This document shows positions 46,207-56,418 of a DNA stretch of 64,000 bases, piece after piece; position 1 is the first letter of the stretch, and every line of letters begins with the position of its first letter. The DNA is from Streptococcus sp. VT 162 (GTDB lineage Bacteria; Bacillota; Bacilli; Lactobacillales; Streptococcaceae), in NCBI GenBank assembly GCA_000688775.2, contig CP007628.2:1798001-1862000 (forward strand), read 5' to 3'. A model generated the notes under the pieces. The model had not been told where the DNA came from. It was given only the letters and a program-made list of their open reading frames with translations, and ran no database searches. Position numbers and translations under genes: made by a program.

Positions 46207-47493
46207 TTACAAGCTGGTTTCAACTTGTTTCCGATAAGCTTTCGGTGATTTTCCGCACAATTTACGGAAAACCTTGTAGAAATATCCAACATTACTGTAG
46301 CCAACTGCATAGCAAATATCTTCAATGCTATCACTGGTCGAAAGTAGGAGTTGCTGCGCTGCTTTTATTCGCTGTTTATTGAGCAATTCCGCAAAGGTTG
46401 AGTTGGTTTCCCTCTTGATCAGCTGACCGAGATAGACAGGATTGATAAAGAGATCCTTGCTAATATCCTTAAGTGAGAGCTCTTTCTGATAATCACGCCC
46501 AATCACTTCCAGAACACTCACCACATTTTCATTCATGCGGTACTGGCCAAAAAACTTGGTCAAGGTTTCTTTGATATAGGAAACCAATTCTTCAAAGGTG
46601 TTAATGGCATGGATAGCTTTGACAATCTCGGTCATATCATCTGCTTTTAGGTGTTCAAATAAATGAAAGACATCCATGACAAACTGAGTGAAGAGCTGCT
46701 TTGTGATGGCCACGCGCGGGGTATTCTTCAAAACAACCTTCTCTAGCAGGGTTAATTCTTCGATGATTTGATTGATATTCCCTTGGATAATCACCCGATA
46801 AATCGGCTCATAATAAGAAAACAAACTCTCGGATTTTTCTAGATTAACTGAACCGTAGAAGAGGGCTTTTTCAGCGTTGATCTTCCAATTCTCAAAGGAC
46901 TGCTGGTAAGGTGCTTCAAATGGTGTCACAACGATGCCATCTAGTGGTTGATCAGATATGAAAATCTGCCAGTCTTGTCCCAAAACATAGTAAGGAATGG
47001 TAAAAGAGCCCTGCTTTTCCTTGGATAGACCAATCCACCAGCTGTCTTTACCTGACAGGTAGTTCGTAAATCCTGTCTCATCCAATTCTTGACTGAGGGT
47101 CTGACTTTGTTCCACCTTTTCCTGAAGCTGCTGCGCAATTTTTTCTAATAAATTGCCCAACTCCACCTTGTCTACTGGCTTGACCAGATAATCCACGACA
47201 CTAAGGTTCATGGCTTTTTTAACGTACTCAAACTCCTGATAACCAGACAGCAAGATATAATAGGTATCTGGAAGTAGCTCTTTCATTTCCCTAATCATCT
47301 CAAGTCCGGTCTTATCTGGCATGTTGACATCGGAAATGACCACATCTACTGGATTTTTCTTAATATAGTCCAAAGCATCATCTGCGTGATTAGCTGTTGC
47401 GACGACTTGCATATCCCATTTTTCAAAGGGGATTAATCGCTTGAGCCCCTCTGTCACCATGTACTCATCGTCTACTAATAAAACTTTATACAT
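46207..47493 (-). CDS. Response regulator, YesN type with AraC HTH
   Basis: 428 residues. Receiver domain at residues 1-120 with phosphoacceptor D55 (ISDVNMPD) and LVKP; a middle region of about 190 residues; C-terminal AraC-type double helix-turn-helix (YLGQLIKRE, SNVGYFYKVFRK). Located after its cognate kinase. In pneumococcus TCS07 has this architecture and has been linked to host N-glycan use. Confidence 0.93.
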   Translation of the reverse strand: MYKVLLVDDEYMVTEGLKRLIPFEKWDMQVVATANHADDALDYIKKNPVDVVISDVNMPDKTGLEMIREMKELLPDTYYILLSGYQEFEYVKKAMNLSVVDYLVKPVDKVELGNLLEKIAQQLQEKVEQSQTLSQELDETGFTNYLSGKDSWWIGLSKEKQGSFTIPYYVLGQDWQIFISDQPLDGIVVTPFEAPYQQSFENWKINAEKALFYGSVNLEKSESLFSYYEPIYRVIIQGNINQIIEELTLLEKVVLKNTPRVAITKQLFTQFVMDVFHLFEHLKADDMTEIVKAIHAINTFEELVSYIKETLTKFFGQYRMNENVVSVLEVIGRDYQKELSLKDISKDLFINPVYLGQLIKRETNSTFAELLNKQRIKAAQQLLLSTSDSIEDICYAVGYSNVGYFYKVFRKLCGKSPKAYRKQVETSL

Positions 47494-47504
47494 TTCTACC
47501 CTTT

Positions 47505-49175
47505 CTATTCATCCTGGATAGTGATATGGTAACGAACACCTTCTTGTTCAGCTGACTCTACACTGATTTGGTAGCGATCCCCAAAGTAGAGAACAAAGCG
47601 TTCGTGTACATTTACTATTCCAATTGATTGCCGCTCCCCACTATAGCTTGCCTCGTGTTCAAAACTTCTCTGAGCTAATTTTTCTTGCAAGCTAGCTAGT
47701 TTCTCAGCGGGCATTCCCCGACCATTGTCTTCCACTAGGATTTCAACGAAGCCTTGGCCCTTCAAGGCTTTGATACTGATGACATTATCCGTTCTGCGAT
47801 GGTCAACACCATGGGCAAAGTAGTTTTCTACTAATGGTTGGAGTGTAAATTTTGGAATCCTCATTTCTTCCAATTCTGATGCAATCTTGAAACCATAGGC
47901 AATGGATTTAGGATAACGCACCATACAGAGATAGCTATATTTTCGGCAAAATTCTAGTTCTTGTTGCAATGTCGTTTCACGCTCATCGGAGATATTGTTG
48001 CGTAACAAGCTACTAAATTCATAGATAATATCTGCCAGTTCATCCTGACTTTGCATGACGGCATACATCCGTAAAAACTCCAGAGTATTGTACATAAAGT
48101 GAGGATTAATTTGAGCTTGTAGAGCTCGCATATTTGCATCTTTTTGACTGAGCTCTAGCTGATAGATATCGTGGATATTTTTTTCCAGGCGATCCAACAT
48201 ATCATTGGTTGTTTCTGCAATGAGAAGCAACTCTTGGTCTTTTTCAGAGGTATCGATTCGAAGGCCTTCTTCCCCTTGAGCAATCACCTCGATCGAATCT
48301 ACTAGATCTACGACCTGCTTTTGGTAATTTGAAAAAGTCTGTCTAAGGGTCACGTACAAAATGATGATAAAGAGGATACTTAGCCCAATAATAACAGCAG
48401 AACTCGTCAAAGTTCCTGTAAGAACAAAATTTTTAGGAACAGCAACTCGAACCTGATAACCGTGAGAGGTGACACCTACAAACCAGTTTTCTCGCTCGGC
48501 TGAGACCTTCTCCCCAATATGGAACATCTCAGTCTCAAAAGGCGAAGTTACTGTTACAGCCATTGGGATATGACCCCGAGTATTGTCAATAGCGCCATGT
48601 AAAACATCTGGGGATAGGGAGATATAAATCACTCCTAAATCCTTGTCAGACACAGGATCGGAAACAGGAATGGCAAAACTATTGGCTGTTGGCTTAAAAT
48701 CCTCCGCAGGAATTTTCTCTCCACTGCGTTTTTCTCTAGTCGAAACATAGACTTCCTTGTAGTCCTGAAGAACAATAGCCACTCCAGTCACAAAATCATT
48801 CCGAACATAGAGATCATCAATATTTTCATACAGAGAAACAGAGATATAAGGCGAAGTTTTACGCTCTAATTGCCAATAGAAGTAGTCTGGTGTGCTGAGA
48901 CTGAAATACTTGTAAATTCCTTCGATGCGGGCCTGATTTTCAACCAAAGACTGAGCAAGTTGAGTTGACTCTCTGTGATAGTATTCCACTTCACTCACTG
49001 TCCGAGTGGTCACACGTTCTGCAACCCGTTGGGCTTCTTTCTCACGTGAGTCCCAGTCAGCATACGATAGCATAATCGCAAAACTGGCAATGACCACGAT
49101 CATAACCAAACTATAAATCCGTAAGAGAGAGTGAAGCCAGAACTGCTTCATTCTATTTTGTCGCCAATTTTTCAT
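47505..49175 (-). CDS. Sensor histidine kinase, YesM/LytS type
   Basis: About 556 residues: N-terminal membrane helix, a large extracellular region to about residue 270, second helix, HAMP-like segment, His-kinase domain with phosphoacceptor His in NPHFMYNTLEFLRM and ATP lid DNGRGMP. Start uncertain: 49151, 49175 or 49187 are possible; the gene overlaps or abuts the yesL stop. Forms a two-component pair with 46207-47493. Confidence 0.88.
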   Translation of the reverse strand: MKNWRQNRMKQFWLHSLLRIYSLVMIVVIASFAIMLSYADWDSREKEAQRVAERVTTRTVSEVEYYHRESTQLAQSLVENQARIEGIYKYFSLSTPDYFYWQLERKTSPYISVSLYENIDDLYVRNDFVTGVAIVLQDYKEVYVSTREKRSGEKIPAEDFKPTANSFAIPVSDPVSDKDLGVIYISLSPDVLHGAIDNTRGHIPMAVTVTSPFETEMFHIGEKVSAERENWFVGVTSHGYQVRVAVPKNFVLTGTLTSSAVIIGLSILFIIILYVTLRQTFSNYQKQVVDLVDSIEVIAQGEEGLRIDTSEKDQELLLIAETTNDMLDRLEKNIHDIYQLELSQKDANMRALQAQINPHFMYNTLEFLRMYAVMQSQDELADIIYEFSSLLRNNISDERETTLQQELEFCRKYSYLCMVRYPKSIAYGFKIASELEEMRIPKFTLQPLVENYFAHGVDHRRTDNVISIKALKGQGFVEILVEDNGRGMPAEKLASLQEKLAQRSFEHEASYSGERQSIGIVNVHERFVLYFGDRYQISVESAEQEGVRYHITIQDE

Positions 49176-49767
49176 GGATACTTTCATAAATAGGTTCCAA
49201 CATATCACTGATAAAGAAATGCCACACACCAATTCCTACAAAAAAGAGGAGAGCAGGCATATAGTAACCAACTCCTACAAGCAAGCCTGTTCCAATTAGA
49301 ACCTTGGCGATTGCTGGCAAGCTCATGAAAATCCCAATAAGAGACAATTTCACGGTATTTCGATAGGATAAATCAAAGTACACCTGAAGTTTCAAGGACA
49401 CAGTATAGGCTAGAAAGACAAGAGCAACTACAAGGACATTGAGAAAGGTCGCCAAGAGATGGAAAATCGTCTGGTGGGGCAATTGAACTAGAAGATACAA
49501 ACCATAAACTAGGACAAGATCAACAAACACAAAACTATAGAAAGCCAGATTACTCTTGACAAAATTGCTCTTGTACAATTCCCAAGCTTCCTTCAAATGG
49601 TATGCTCGATAGGTATAACCATGCTCCCCATACAAACTCATAAGAGTTGCACTAGCTGGTGCCAAACCAAAGACTACTCCTCCTGCTAGTGTGAATAGCC
49701 AGAAATAAGCCGTCGCCATCATTCCCAAAAAGATACGATTAAAGACGAATTCTAGAAATTTTCCCAT
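49153..49767 (-). CDS. YesL family (DUF624) membrane protein
   Basis: 204 residues, five to six hydrophobic segments, YesL/DUF624 pattern. The family accompanies YesMN-type two-component systems and carbohydrate ABC transporters. First gene of yesL-kinase-regulator; the kinase start overlaps its end. A cre-like box lies upstream. Confidence 0.8.
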   Translation of the reverse strand: MGKFLEFVFNRIFLGMMATAYFWLFTLAGGVVFGLAPASATLMSLYGEHGYTYRAYHLKEAWELYKSNFVKSNLAFYSFVFVDLVLVYGLYLLVQLPHQTIFHLLATFLNVLVVALVFLAYTVSLKLQVYFDLSYRNTVKLSLIGIFMSLPAIAKVLIGTGLLVGVGYYMPALLFFVGIGVWHFFISDMLEPIYESIHEKLATK

Positions 49768-49796
49768 GCTACTCTCCTTAAACTAACGATGTAACT

Positions 49797-49823
49797 ATTA
49801 TATCATATTTCAAACGTTTTCAA
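49797..49823 (-). promoter_or_regulatory. yesL operon promoter region with cre-like palindrome
   Basis: On the minus strand TATAAT (49797-49802) is preceded by TTGAAAACGTTTGAAA (49808-49823), a catabolite-responsive-element-like palindrome near the -35 position. Binding by CcpA is suggested, not shown. Confidence 0.5.
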
Positions 49824-49900
49824 AAATATAGAACTCCCATTTACAATCCTCAAAAAGCGTGATACAATTGGTTTTGTTAATTCGCATCAAGGAGATTCTC

Positions 49901-50470
49901 ATGAAGAAAAATATCTTAACCACCCTCTTGGCCGCCGTCCTCTACTTTCTCTGTGTAGGGATTGGAGTCTTCCTAGGACACCTGGTCGATCAAACAGGCA
50001 ATATGTTCTACGCGCCGGCCTTTTCTGCCCTTGTCGGTGGCAGTGTCTACATGCTTCTTTTGACGAAGGTCCCTCGTTTTGGCGCTATCACCAGTCTAGG
50101 ACTTTTTATGGCAATTTTCTTCCTAGCCAGCAAGCATGGCGCTGGTGCCTTTCTCCCAGGACTCGCCTGTGGTCTTGTAGCAGATGCCATCGCTCGTCTC
50201 GGAAACTACAGAGATCGAATCAAAAACACCCTCTCCTTCCTCGTCTTTGCTTTTAGCACAAGTGGCCCTATCTTCCTCATGTGGATCAATCCAGCATCCT
50301 ACGAGGCAGCTCTCCTCGCTCGTGGAAAATCTCAGGAATACATTGACCGTATCATGGTCGCTCCAGAGTTGGACAAAATCCTTCTCTTTGTTTCAAGCAT
50401 CGTCCTAGGTGCCTTGATGGGGGCTGTTATTGGGCAATTTCTAAGTCAAAAAATAGCTGATAAACTATAA
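49901..50470 (+). CDS. MptD-family ECF transporter S component
   Basis: 189 residues, about five to six membrane segments, the MptD/Trep_Strep pattern of putative energy-coupling-factor substrate-binding subunits. No EcfA or EcfT genes are nearby, so it would depend on a shared energising module. AAGGAGATTCTC precedes the ATG at 49901. Substrate unknown. Confidence 0.75.
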   Translation: MKKNILTTLLAAVLYFLCVGIGVFLGHLVDQTGNMFYAPAFSALVGGSVYMLLLTKVPRFGAITSLGLFMAIFFLASKHGAGAFLPGLACGLVADAIARLGNYRDRIKNTLSFLVFAFSTSGPIFLMWINPASYEAALLARGKSQEYIDRIMVAPELDKILLFVSSIVLGALMGAVIGQFLSQKIADKL

Positions 50471-50516
50471 GGTAAAAGCCCTGAAGACTAGCAATGCCTA
50501 GCTCCAGGACCTTTTT
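50471..50516 (+). terminator. Terminator after the ECF S-component gene
   Basis: GGT..CCTG..CTAG pairs with CTAG..CAGG.CC in an interrupted stem, followed by TTTTTG. Confidence 0.55.
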
Positions 50517-50526
50517 GTATACAATC

Positions 50527-50685
50527 TTAAAATTCACTATAGATAAATTCTTGAATATTCGAAAAATCGGTCACAAAACAGTAAATCACGATGCTCAAGA
50601 TAACCGTATAGAAAAATAGTGTCCACAAGATTAAACGATGTGTGTTAGTTAGCTTGGTTTGCAAATTTGTAAAGTTCTTTTTCAA
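50527..50685 (-). CDS. DltX-like membrane microprotein
   Basis: A 52-residue ORF with TTG start at 50685, overlapping the last 41 bases of the DltD-like gene; AAGGA lies ten bases upstream. Residues about 17-38 are one membrane helix. The C-terminus is QEFIYSEF, matching the conserved C-terminal F-x-Y-x-x-F motif of DltX, whose Tyr is the acyl-carrying residue in teichoic acid D-alanylation. Placement after a DltB-like and a DltD-like gene fits. No ATG start is available, so automatic callers would miss it. Confidence 0.65.
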   Translation of the reverse strand: MKKNFTNLQTKLTNTHRLILWTLFFYTVILSIVIYCFVTDFSNIQEFIYSEF

Positions 50686-51817
50686 CTTCCATCCATCCTT
50701 TCACTCCAACGTGCATCACGTCAAATAAAAAGTAATCATCATACTCTCTGTTTCCATAGTTTAATACGGTTGCACCATGACTCTTTGCGACATCTTCTAT
50801 TTTTTTATAAGTTTTTTCTCGCATCTCTCTTGAGACACCAGTGTAGTCATTCCATTTCCCGTTTACTGGGAAAATAATAACCTCAACTTCAATGCCCAAT
50901 TCCTTAGCAACTGTCAAGAAAAGTTCCATATCAGAATACTCTGGTGATTCTAGATAGCTCAAATCTTTTTTAGAATCTTTCAGCGATGCATAGCGATCTT
51001 TTAAGTAAGTATTGTAGTAGTTATTATCAACAGCATAGTCATTATTGTCTGTTTTCTTTTTGACCTCTTCCACAAACTGATCCGTCATCTTTTCCCAATT
51101 ATAGTCTGGGGTTTTGTCTCCTGATGAGGGATAATCTGATTTCTCATGATTTTCATAAAATTTTCGTTTGAGCTTAAAGGAATACATCGCGTTATCTAAC
51201 TCTAATAGTTTTTTATCAACAATGGTTCCTTTTCCATCTATGAAATAACTTTTATATTTTTTGTAGATGTCGTTTTGTTGCTTGTTTCCTTTGGTAATCT
51301 CGATAATGCGATTGATTAGTTTTTCTTTCGTTTCTTTACTAATCTTGTCATTATCTAGCATGTGAAAAATATGTTCCTGAGAAGCCTTGTTCAAAAAGGC
51401 ATCTTGATGAGTCCCATCTTTTTCAAACCACTGAACAGACTCTACTATAGCTACTTTTCGCTTACTCATAGATCCTTCAATAGAAGCTAAAGTAGAGGCC
51501 TGAATGATGTTTTGAGAATAACTAGTCCCAATCTGCATGATATTAAAATCGTTGTAGTTAAAAATTTTATTTGGATGATAGTCTTCATTTATCGTCGCAA
51601 CCAACTCTGAGGAACCCATTAGAACCAGTGTATTGGGGGTGATATTGCTTGTTAGAATATCTCTACTTTTATACTTTTCATATGAAGTGCTGTAACGAAT
51701 ACTGTTATCCTTGACTTTATAATAATCATCAATCTTCTTGACATACGTCACATGTAAAAGGGCAAGCGTCGCAATTACGAGCACAAGCGATAGTAAAAAT
51801 GCTTTTAATTTAATCAT
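50645..51817 (-). CDS. DltD-like envelope acyltransferase
   Basis: 390 residues; an N-terminal membrane anchor (residues 5-24) and an extracellular SGNH-like domain. The nucleophile Ser is in LMGSSEL (S69/S70, the same place as in DltD), and the C-terminal FDVMHVGVKGW gives the catalytic Asp and His. DltD moves D-alanine onto teichoic acid. It lies 47 bp after the MBOAT gene, with no DltA or DltC nearby. Confidence 0.85.
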   Translation of the reverse strand: MIKLKAFLLSLVLVIATLALLHVTYVKKIDDYYKVKDNSIRYSTSYEKYKSRDILTSNITPNTLVLMGSSELVATINEDYHPNKIFNYNDFNIMQIGTSYSQNIIQASTLASIEGSMSKRKVAIVESVQWFEKDGTHQDAFLNKASQEHIFHMLDNDKISKETKEKLINRIIEITKGNKQQNDIYKKYKSYFIDGKGTIVDKKLLELDNAMYSFKLKRKFYENHEKSDYPSSGDKTPDYNWEKMTDQFVEEVKKKTDNNDYAVDNNYYNTYLKDRYASLKDSKKDLSYLESPEYSDMELFLTVAKELGIEVEVIIFPVNGKWNDYTGVSREMREKTYKKIEDVAKSHGATVLNYGNREYDDYFLFDVMHVGVKGWMEVEKELYKFANQAN

Positions 51818-51864
51818 CTCGTTTTATCCTATCCCTTCAATCTGGCCGATTTCTTTTCAATCTC

Positions 51865-53019
51865 TTATCTCTTTAAAATCGTCAGTAAGATTTTATAGGG
51901 TTCACCTGAAAAGATAAAGAAACCAACCATAACCAAATTCATGGTCACAAACCAACTTAGTAGCTTATACCAGTTCTTGTTTTTATTTTTTTTATAAAAA
52001 TTGCTTTTCTTTTGATACACTTCAAATCCAGCCATCAAGACACCATGGTAAAAACCATAAACAATATAGCTTACACTAAGACCATGCCAAAAACCCATGA
52101 CCAACATATTGACCATATAGGCATAGGTTGCATTGTGTAGTCTATTTTTAAACCATTTTTTCCTGATAACTTGCATCAATACTCTTGAAAATACAAAATC
52201 TCTCAACCAGGTCGACAAGGTGATATGCCATCTGGTCCAGAAATCTTTGATATCGACACTCAAGAAAGGTTTGTTAAAGTTCATCGGTGTCTGAATACCT
52301 AGAATATTACTACTTCCAACGGCCATTAGACTATAGCCTGCAAAGTCAAAGAACAGATACAAGGTATAGAGGTACATATACTTGATTGAGTAAACGACTA
52401 TGCCAGTATTATTTAGAGCGAGTAAAATCTGGTAAACATAGGTTGATAAAACAATCTTGTAAAGGAGGCCTAGAACGATACGATATACACCGTCCCCTGC
52501 TAACTCTAGATACTCTTTTCGGGGCATGACCTCGTTTATCTCTTTTAAAAATCTCCTACTCCGATCAATTGGACCAGCACTAACTGTTGGAAAAAAGAGC
52601 AAAAACTGTAGATAATCTTTTACAGTGATTTTTTCTTTGATTAAGCCATCCGATATCTCTAGCATGATCTGAATGGTCTTAAAGGACATGTAAGAAATTC
52701 CAATAAAGGCCAACAAATGCAGAGAAGTCAGAGCAAAGACTTTATTGATCACCAAAGGAAGAATGGAAAGGAAAACCAGTGGTTTCAGCCACTTTGCCTC
52801 TATCCGCTGTGCTAGAAAAACCAGATAATACTGGTAGACGATAAAGGCAAGCAAATAGACAATCATCGCTCGACTCTTACCATAGATAGCTCCTGCAAAT
52901 AAGAGAGAGAGCGCCAAAATATAGTAGTCTTTACGTTTTTCAAAAAAGTTTACCACAAAACCAATCAGTAAAACTACAAATAAGAGAAGGAAAAACTCAT
53001 TCCCCTCGAAATAATTCAT
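51865..53019 (-). CDS. MBOAT-family membrane acyltransferase (DltB-like)
   Basis: 384 residues from the ATG at 53019 (AAAGGAG ten bases upstream; the frame can be extended to a TTG at 53028). About eleven membrane helices; catalytic His H312 in MGFWHGLS, preceded by the conserved DFWTRWHITLSTWLRD segment. DltB passes the activated acyl group across the membrane. This is a paralogue of the main dlt operon enzyme. Confidence 0.85.
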   Translation of the reverse strand: MNYFEGNEFFLLLFVVLLIGFVVNFFEKRKDYYILALSLLFAGAIYGKSRAMIVYLLAFIVYQYYLVFLAQRIEAKWLKPLVFLSILPLVINKVFALTSLHLLAFIGISYMSFKTIQIMLEISDGLIKEKITVKDYLQFLLFFPTVSAGPIDRSRRFLKEINEVMPRKEYLELAGDGVYRIVLGLLYKIVLSTYVYQILLALNNTGIVVYSIKYMYLYTLYLFFDFAGYSLMAVGSSNILGIQTPMNFNKPFLSVDIKDFWTRWHITLSTWLRDFVFSRVLMQVIRKKWFKNRLHNATYAYMVNMLVMGFWHGLSVSYIVYGFYHGVLMAGFEVYQKKSNFYKKNKNKNWYKLLSWFVTMNLVMVGFFIFSGEPYKILLTILKR

Positions 53020-53149
53020 ACCAGCCAAACTCCTTTACATTATCATCCCTTCTACAGCAAACTTTCTGATTTGCTAATTGGGGACCTTTGTTTATTATAG
53101 CATATTTCTAAAAAGAAGCTTTATCCTTCTTGCATTTCGGTGAGAAAAC

Positions 53150-53176
53150 AAAAAGGAGTCGCGTTGAACTCCTTCC
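53150..53176 (-). terminator. Terminator of the methionine ABC operon
   Basis: Stem AAGGAGT/ACTCCTT followed on the minus strand by TTTTTGTTTT, right behind metP. Confidence 0.8.
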
Positions 53177-53178
53177 AT

Positions 53179-53871
53179 TTATTTATGACTCAATTTCTTG
53201 GTCAAGAAATCTCCCAAGAACTGGATTGTAAAGATAATCAAAATGATAATAATGGTTGCCAAGATAGTCACATCGTGGTTGTAACGATTAAATCCATAGG
53301 CAATGGCTACGTTACCGATACCACCAGCACCAACCGCACCGGCCATAGCTGTTTCCCCAACAAGGGAAATCAAGGTCACAGTCGTCACACGAATCAAATC
53401 AGGAAGACCTTCTGATAGGTAAACACCCACAATGTCCCAGAAGGTCGCCCCGCTCGCTTGAGCAGCCTCAATAACACCGCCATCTAGTTCAGCCAAGACA
53501 ACCTGTACCTGACGGGCAAAGAAGGCAAAGACTGCAAATGAAAGTGGCACAAGAGCTGCATTTGGCCCGATGCTCGTCTTCACAATCAAGTGAGAGAGTG
53601 GCGACATGATTGCCAAGAGGATGATAAATGGTACCGCACGGAAAATAGAGGTAATCTTGTCTAAAATCCAGAAGATAACCTTATTTTCCAAGACACCACC
53701 TGGCGCTGTCAAGACAAGGAAAAGACCTGCTACCAACCCCAAGAACCCTCCGATAATAAAGGAAAGAACTGTCATATAAAGAGTTAGGTAAATGGCTGTT
53801 CCCCAGCCTGCCTGACCAGCCCAGCCCATCTTGTAGACATTTGGTAAGTAAGTTTGAATCAACTCTGTCAT
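53179..53871 (-). CDS. metP: Methionine ABC transporter permease
   Basis: 230 residues with five to six membrane helices and the binding-protein-dependent permease EAA-like loop (VIEAAQASGATFWDIVGVYLSEGLP). It starts one base after the metN stop. With MetN and MetQ it forms the high-affinity D/L-methionine importer. Equivalent to MetI of E. coli. Confidence 0.92.
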   Translation of the reverse strand: MTELIQTYLPNVYKMGWAGQAGWGTAIYLTLYMTVLSFIIGGFLGLVAGLFLVLTAPGGVLENKVIFWILDKITSIFRAVPFIILLAIMSPLSHLIVKTSIGPNAALVPLSFAVFAFFARQVQVVLAELDGGVIEAAQASGATFWDIVGVYLSEGLPDLIRVTTVTLISLVGETAMAGAVGAGGIGNVAIAYGFNRYNHDVTILATIIIILIIFTIQFLGDFLTKKLSHK

Positions 53872-53872
53872 T

Positions 53873-54934
53873 TTACTGTCCTCCCTTCAATACTTTTAAC
53901 TGTACACCAGCCTGACGGATGGCTTCTTGAGCACCTACTAGCGCTGCTTTTTCACCTGACAAGACCACCACCAATTCTCCAACAGGAGTGCCATCGAGAA
54001 TTTCGATATTTCCATAGAGGATATTAGCCGTTACTTGGTAATGTTTGTACAATTCATTCAAAAGTGGTTCGTCTGTCGAAGCCCCTGCATACTTGAGTTG
54101 CACTAAGATACTGTTCTCAGACAAGTGCTCTACGATTTCTTGCTTCTCAATCTTAACCATAGCTTCGTCAATACCTGTTGCAGTAGAGATAAAGTCCTGG
54201 GTCAAAGGTTGTTTAGGGTCTGAGAAGATTTCAAGAACACTACCCTCTTCAATCAAACGACCATCCTGCATGACCGCCACACGGTTGGCAATGTCTTTGA
54301 CAATCTGCATTTCATGCGTAATCAAAACAACCGTCAAGCCTAATTTTTGGTTCAAATCTTGTAACAAGGCCAAAATCTGCTTGGTTGTCTTAGGGTCAAG
54401 GGCAGACGTTGACTCGTCTGAAATCAAGATTTTTGGATCATTGGCTAAGGCACGCGCAATGGCCACACGCTGTTTTTGCCCTCCAGATAGTTGAGAAGGG
54501 TAGTTTTCAGCACGATCCGCCAAGCCAACCAAGTCCAACAACTTAGCTACTTTAGCTTTCTTTTCTTCCTTGCTGAGTCCAGAGTGTTTGAGGGCAAAGG
54601 CCACATTTTCCTCCGCTGTCTTTTGACTCATGAGGTTGAAATGCTGGAAAATCATTCCGATATCCTGACGTTTACGACGCAACTGCTCTGCTGTCAAGGT
54701 CACTCTGCCGTTAAAAATAACGTCGTTATCAATGGTAATTTTCCCAGCAGATGGCTTTTGCAAGAGGTTAATCACCCGTACAAGGGTTGATTTCCCTGCT
54801 CCAGAATATCCAACAATTCCGTAGATATCCCCTTCTTGGATGTGAATGGTCACATCCTTGACCGCTGTGATGGTTCTCTTCTTTTGGTGAAAAGTCACAT
54901 CGATCTGATCTAACTTGATAATATCTCTACTCAT
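53873..54934 (-). CDS. metN: Methionine ABC transporter ATP-binding protein
   Basis: 353 residues. Walker [10 protein letters not shown], signature LSGGQKQR, Walker [10 protein letters not shown]-terminal 90 residues form the NIL regulatory domain that binds methionine and inhibits transport. It overlaps the preceding peptidase gene by eight bases, so the M20 gene is inserted in the same operon. Confidence 0.94.
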   Translation of the reverse strand: MSRDIIKLDQIDVTFHQKKRTITAVKDVTIHIQEGDIYGIVGYSGAGKSTLVRVINLLQKPSAGKITIDNDVIFNGRVTLTAEQLRRKRQDIGMIFQHFNLMSQKTAEENVAFALKHSGLSKEEKKAKVAKLLDLVGLADRAENYPSQLSGGQKQRVAIARALANDPKILISDESTSALDPKTTKQILALLQDLNQKLGLTVVLITHEMQIVKDIANRVAVMQDGRLIEEGSVLEIFSDPKQPLTQDFISTATGIDEAMVKIEKQEIVEHLSENSILVQLKYAGASTDEPLLNELYKHYQVTANILYGNIEILDGTPVGELVVVLSGEKAALVGAQEAIRQAGVQLKVLKGGQ

Positions 54935-56300
54935 AGCTTCTAATCAGCTCCTCTACTAATTCAATATGGGTGTAGTAATCGGCGATTCGCACGTTTTCAT
55001 CTCCACCATGGTCTCGGCTATTGGCATTTCCTAGACCGAAGGCCACCATGGGTACCTCTAAGGCATCAAAGACCGTATGCATAGGTCCTGTCCCCGCTGT
55101 GGTCGGCAAGACTGAAACGCCCTGTGGATAGAATTTCTTGGCCAACTCGATCACATTGAGAATGGCCGGCGCGCTCATATCGCTTCGATAACTCATCTCT
55201 CCCAAGGTATAGTATAATTCTACCTTATCAAAGCCATTTTTGTCTAGCTGTTTCCGAATTTTTTCCAGAACATCATGCGGTTCTAAGCCAGGAACCAAAC
55301 GAACTTCTAACTTGGCACTGGCTTCTGCTGGCAAAATCGTTTTAACCCCTTGACCTTGATAACCTGACTGAATCCCTTCGATATTAAGGGCTGGCTCGAA
55401 AAAGAACCGTTTTAGAAAGGCTGCACGTTCCTCTTGTAAGAGAGGCAATTCCAAGCCATAAATGCGACTGATTTCCTCAGGATTGCGTTGGGCGTAGGTA
55501 TCTACCAAGGCTAGTTCTCGTTCATTTGGCTCTTGAACATCCTCGTACAAGCCTTCTACCAATATACGTCCATCTGCTGCACGTAGACTACTTAGAGCCT
55601 GGATAAGATACCATGGAGCTGACTCCACGACACCACCATAACTCGAGTGGATATCCACATCCGCACTTTTTATCTTGGCATCAAAGGTTACAATCCCCTT
55701 GTTTCCGCCAGAGATTTCCAGCTGTTCCAAGGCGTTCTTGGTCCCTTGTTCCCAGACTAGCAAGTCCGCTCCACGAAGTTTGTCTGCGTGTTTCTCTAAA
55801 TACTTATCTAGATCCATGGAAGCAGATTCCTCTGCCCCTTCCATGATAAAGCTGATATTGACAGGGAGGTCATCGTGGTGCTGCATATACTTTCTCAAAG
55901 CACTCAAACGAGCTGTGATGTGGCCTTTGTCGTCGTCAACACCACGTCCATACATAAAACCATTTCGCACAGAAAGGGTAAAAGGATTCTCTGTCCACAC
56001 CTGGTCGCCATCCGCTGGCACGGTGTCATAGTGATTATAGAAGATCAAGGTCTTGGCATCTGGACGCGAACTCTTGAAATGCGCTATGACAAAGGGAGCC
56101 GTATAGCTCTCATCAATCTCCACTTCAGCCCCTACACGCTTGAAAATCTCACCCAGATAGTTTGCGACCTCCTTGAGTCCAACCTGTTGGGCAAAGACTG
56201 ATTTCTTGGAAATCAAGGTGCGCAAGACTTCAAAATAATGTTGGGCCACATGATCCTTCTCAAATTTTTCAATCTGCTCTTGTTCGCTAGGAAAAACCAT
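54927..56300 (-). CDS. M20 family dipeptidase-like metallopeptidase
   Basis: 457 residues from 56300 (AGAGAG upstream). Family M20/M28: metal ligands in [24 protein letters not shown] and, late, the final His in [11 protein letters not shown]. It lies between metQ and metN in the same operon, which suggests release of methionine from peptides or acylated forms, as inference. Cytosolic. Confidence 0.85.
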   Translation of the reverse strand: MVFPSEQEQIEKFEKDHVAQHYFEVLRTLISKKSVFAQQVGLKEVANYLGEIFKRVGAEVEIDESYTAPFVIAHFKSSRPDAKTLIFYNHYDTVPADGDQVWTENPFTLSVRNGFMYGRGVDDDKGHITARLSALRKYMQHHDDLPVNISFIMEGAEESASMDLDKYLEKHADKLRGADLLVWEQGTKNALEQLEISGGNKGIVTFDAKIKSADVDIHSSYGGVVESAPWYLIQALSSLRAADGRILVEGLYEDVQEPNERELALVDTYAQRNPEEISRIYGLELPLLQEERAAFLKRFFFEPALNIEGIQSGYQGQGVKTILPAEASAKLEVRLVPGLEPHDVLEKIRKQLDKNGFDKVELYYTLGEMSYRSDMSAPAILNVIELAKKFYPQGVSVLPTTAGTGPMHTVFDALEVPMVAFGLGNANSRDHGGDENVRIADYYTHIELVEELIRSYE

Positions 56301-56383
56301 TTTCTCTCTCTTTCTACTACGTACTTGCGTCCTCAAAACGACAACAAGTGCCTCTTTAAAATCAACTCTCTATACAAAAGCAA

Positions 56384-56407
56384 GAGGTGGAAACTCTCTC
56401 CCACCTC
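56384..56407 (-). terminator. Attenuator-like hairpin between metQ and the M20 gene
   Basis: Stem GAGGTGG/CCACCTC with ten-base loop; on the minus strand followed by TTGCTTTTG. It may stop part of the metQ transcripts, giving excess binding protein over membrane parts. Confidence 0.6.
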
Positions 56408-56418
56408 CCTGTGTCTTA

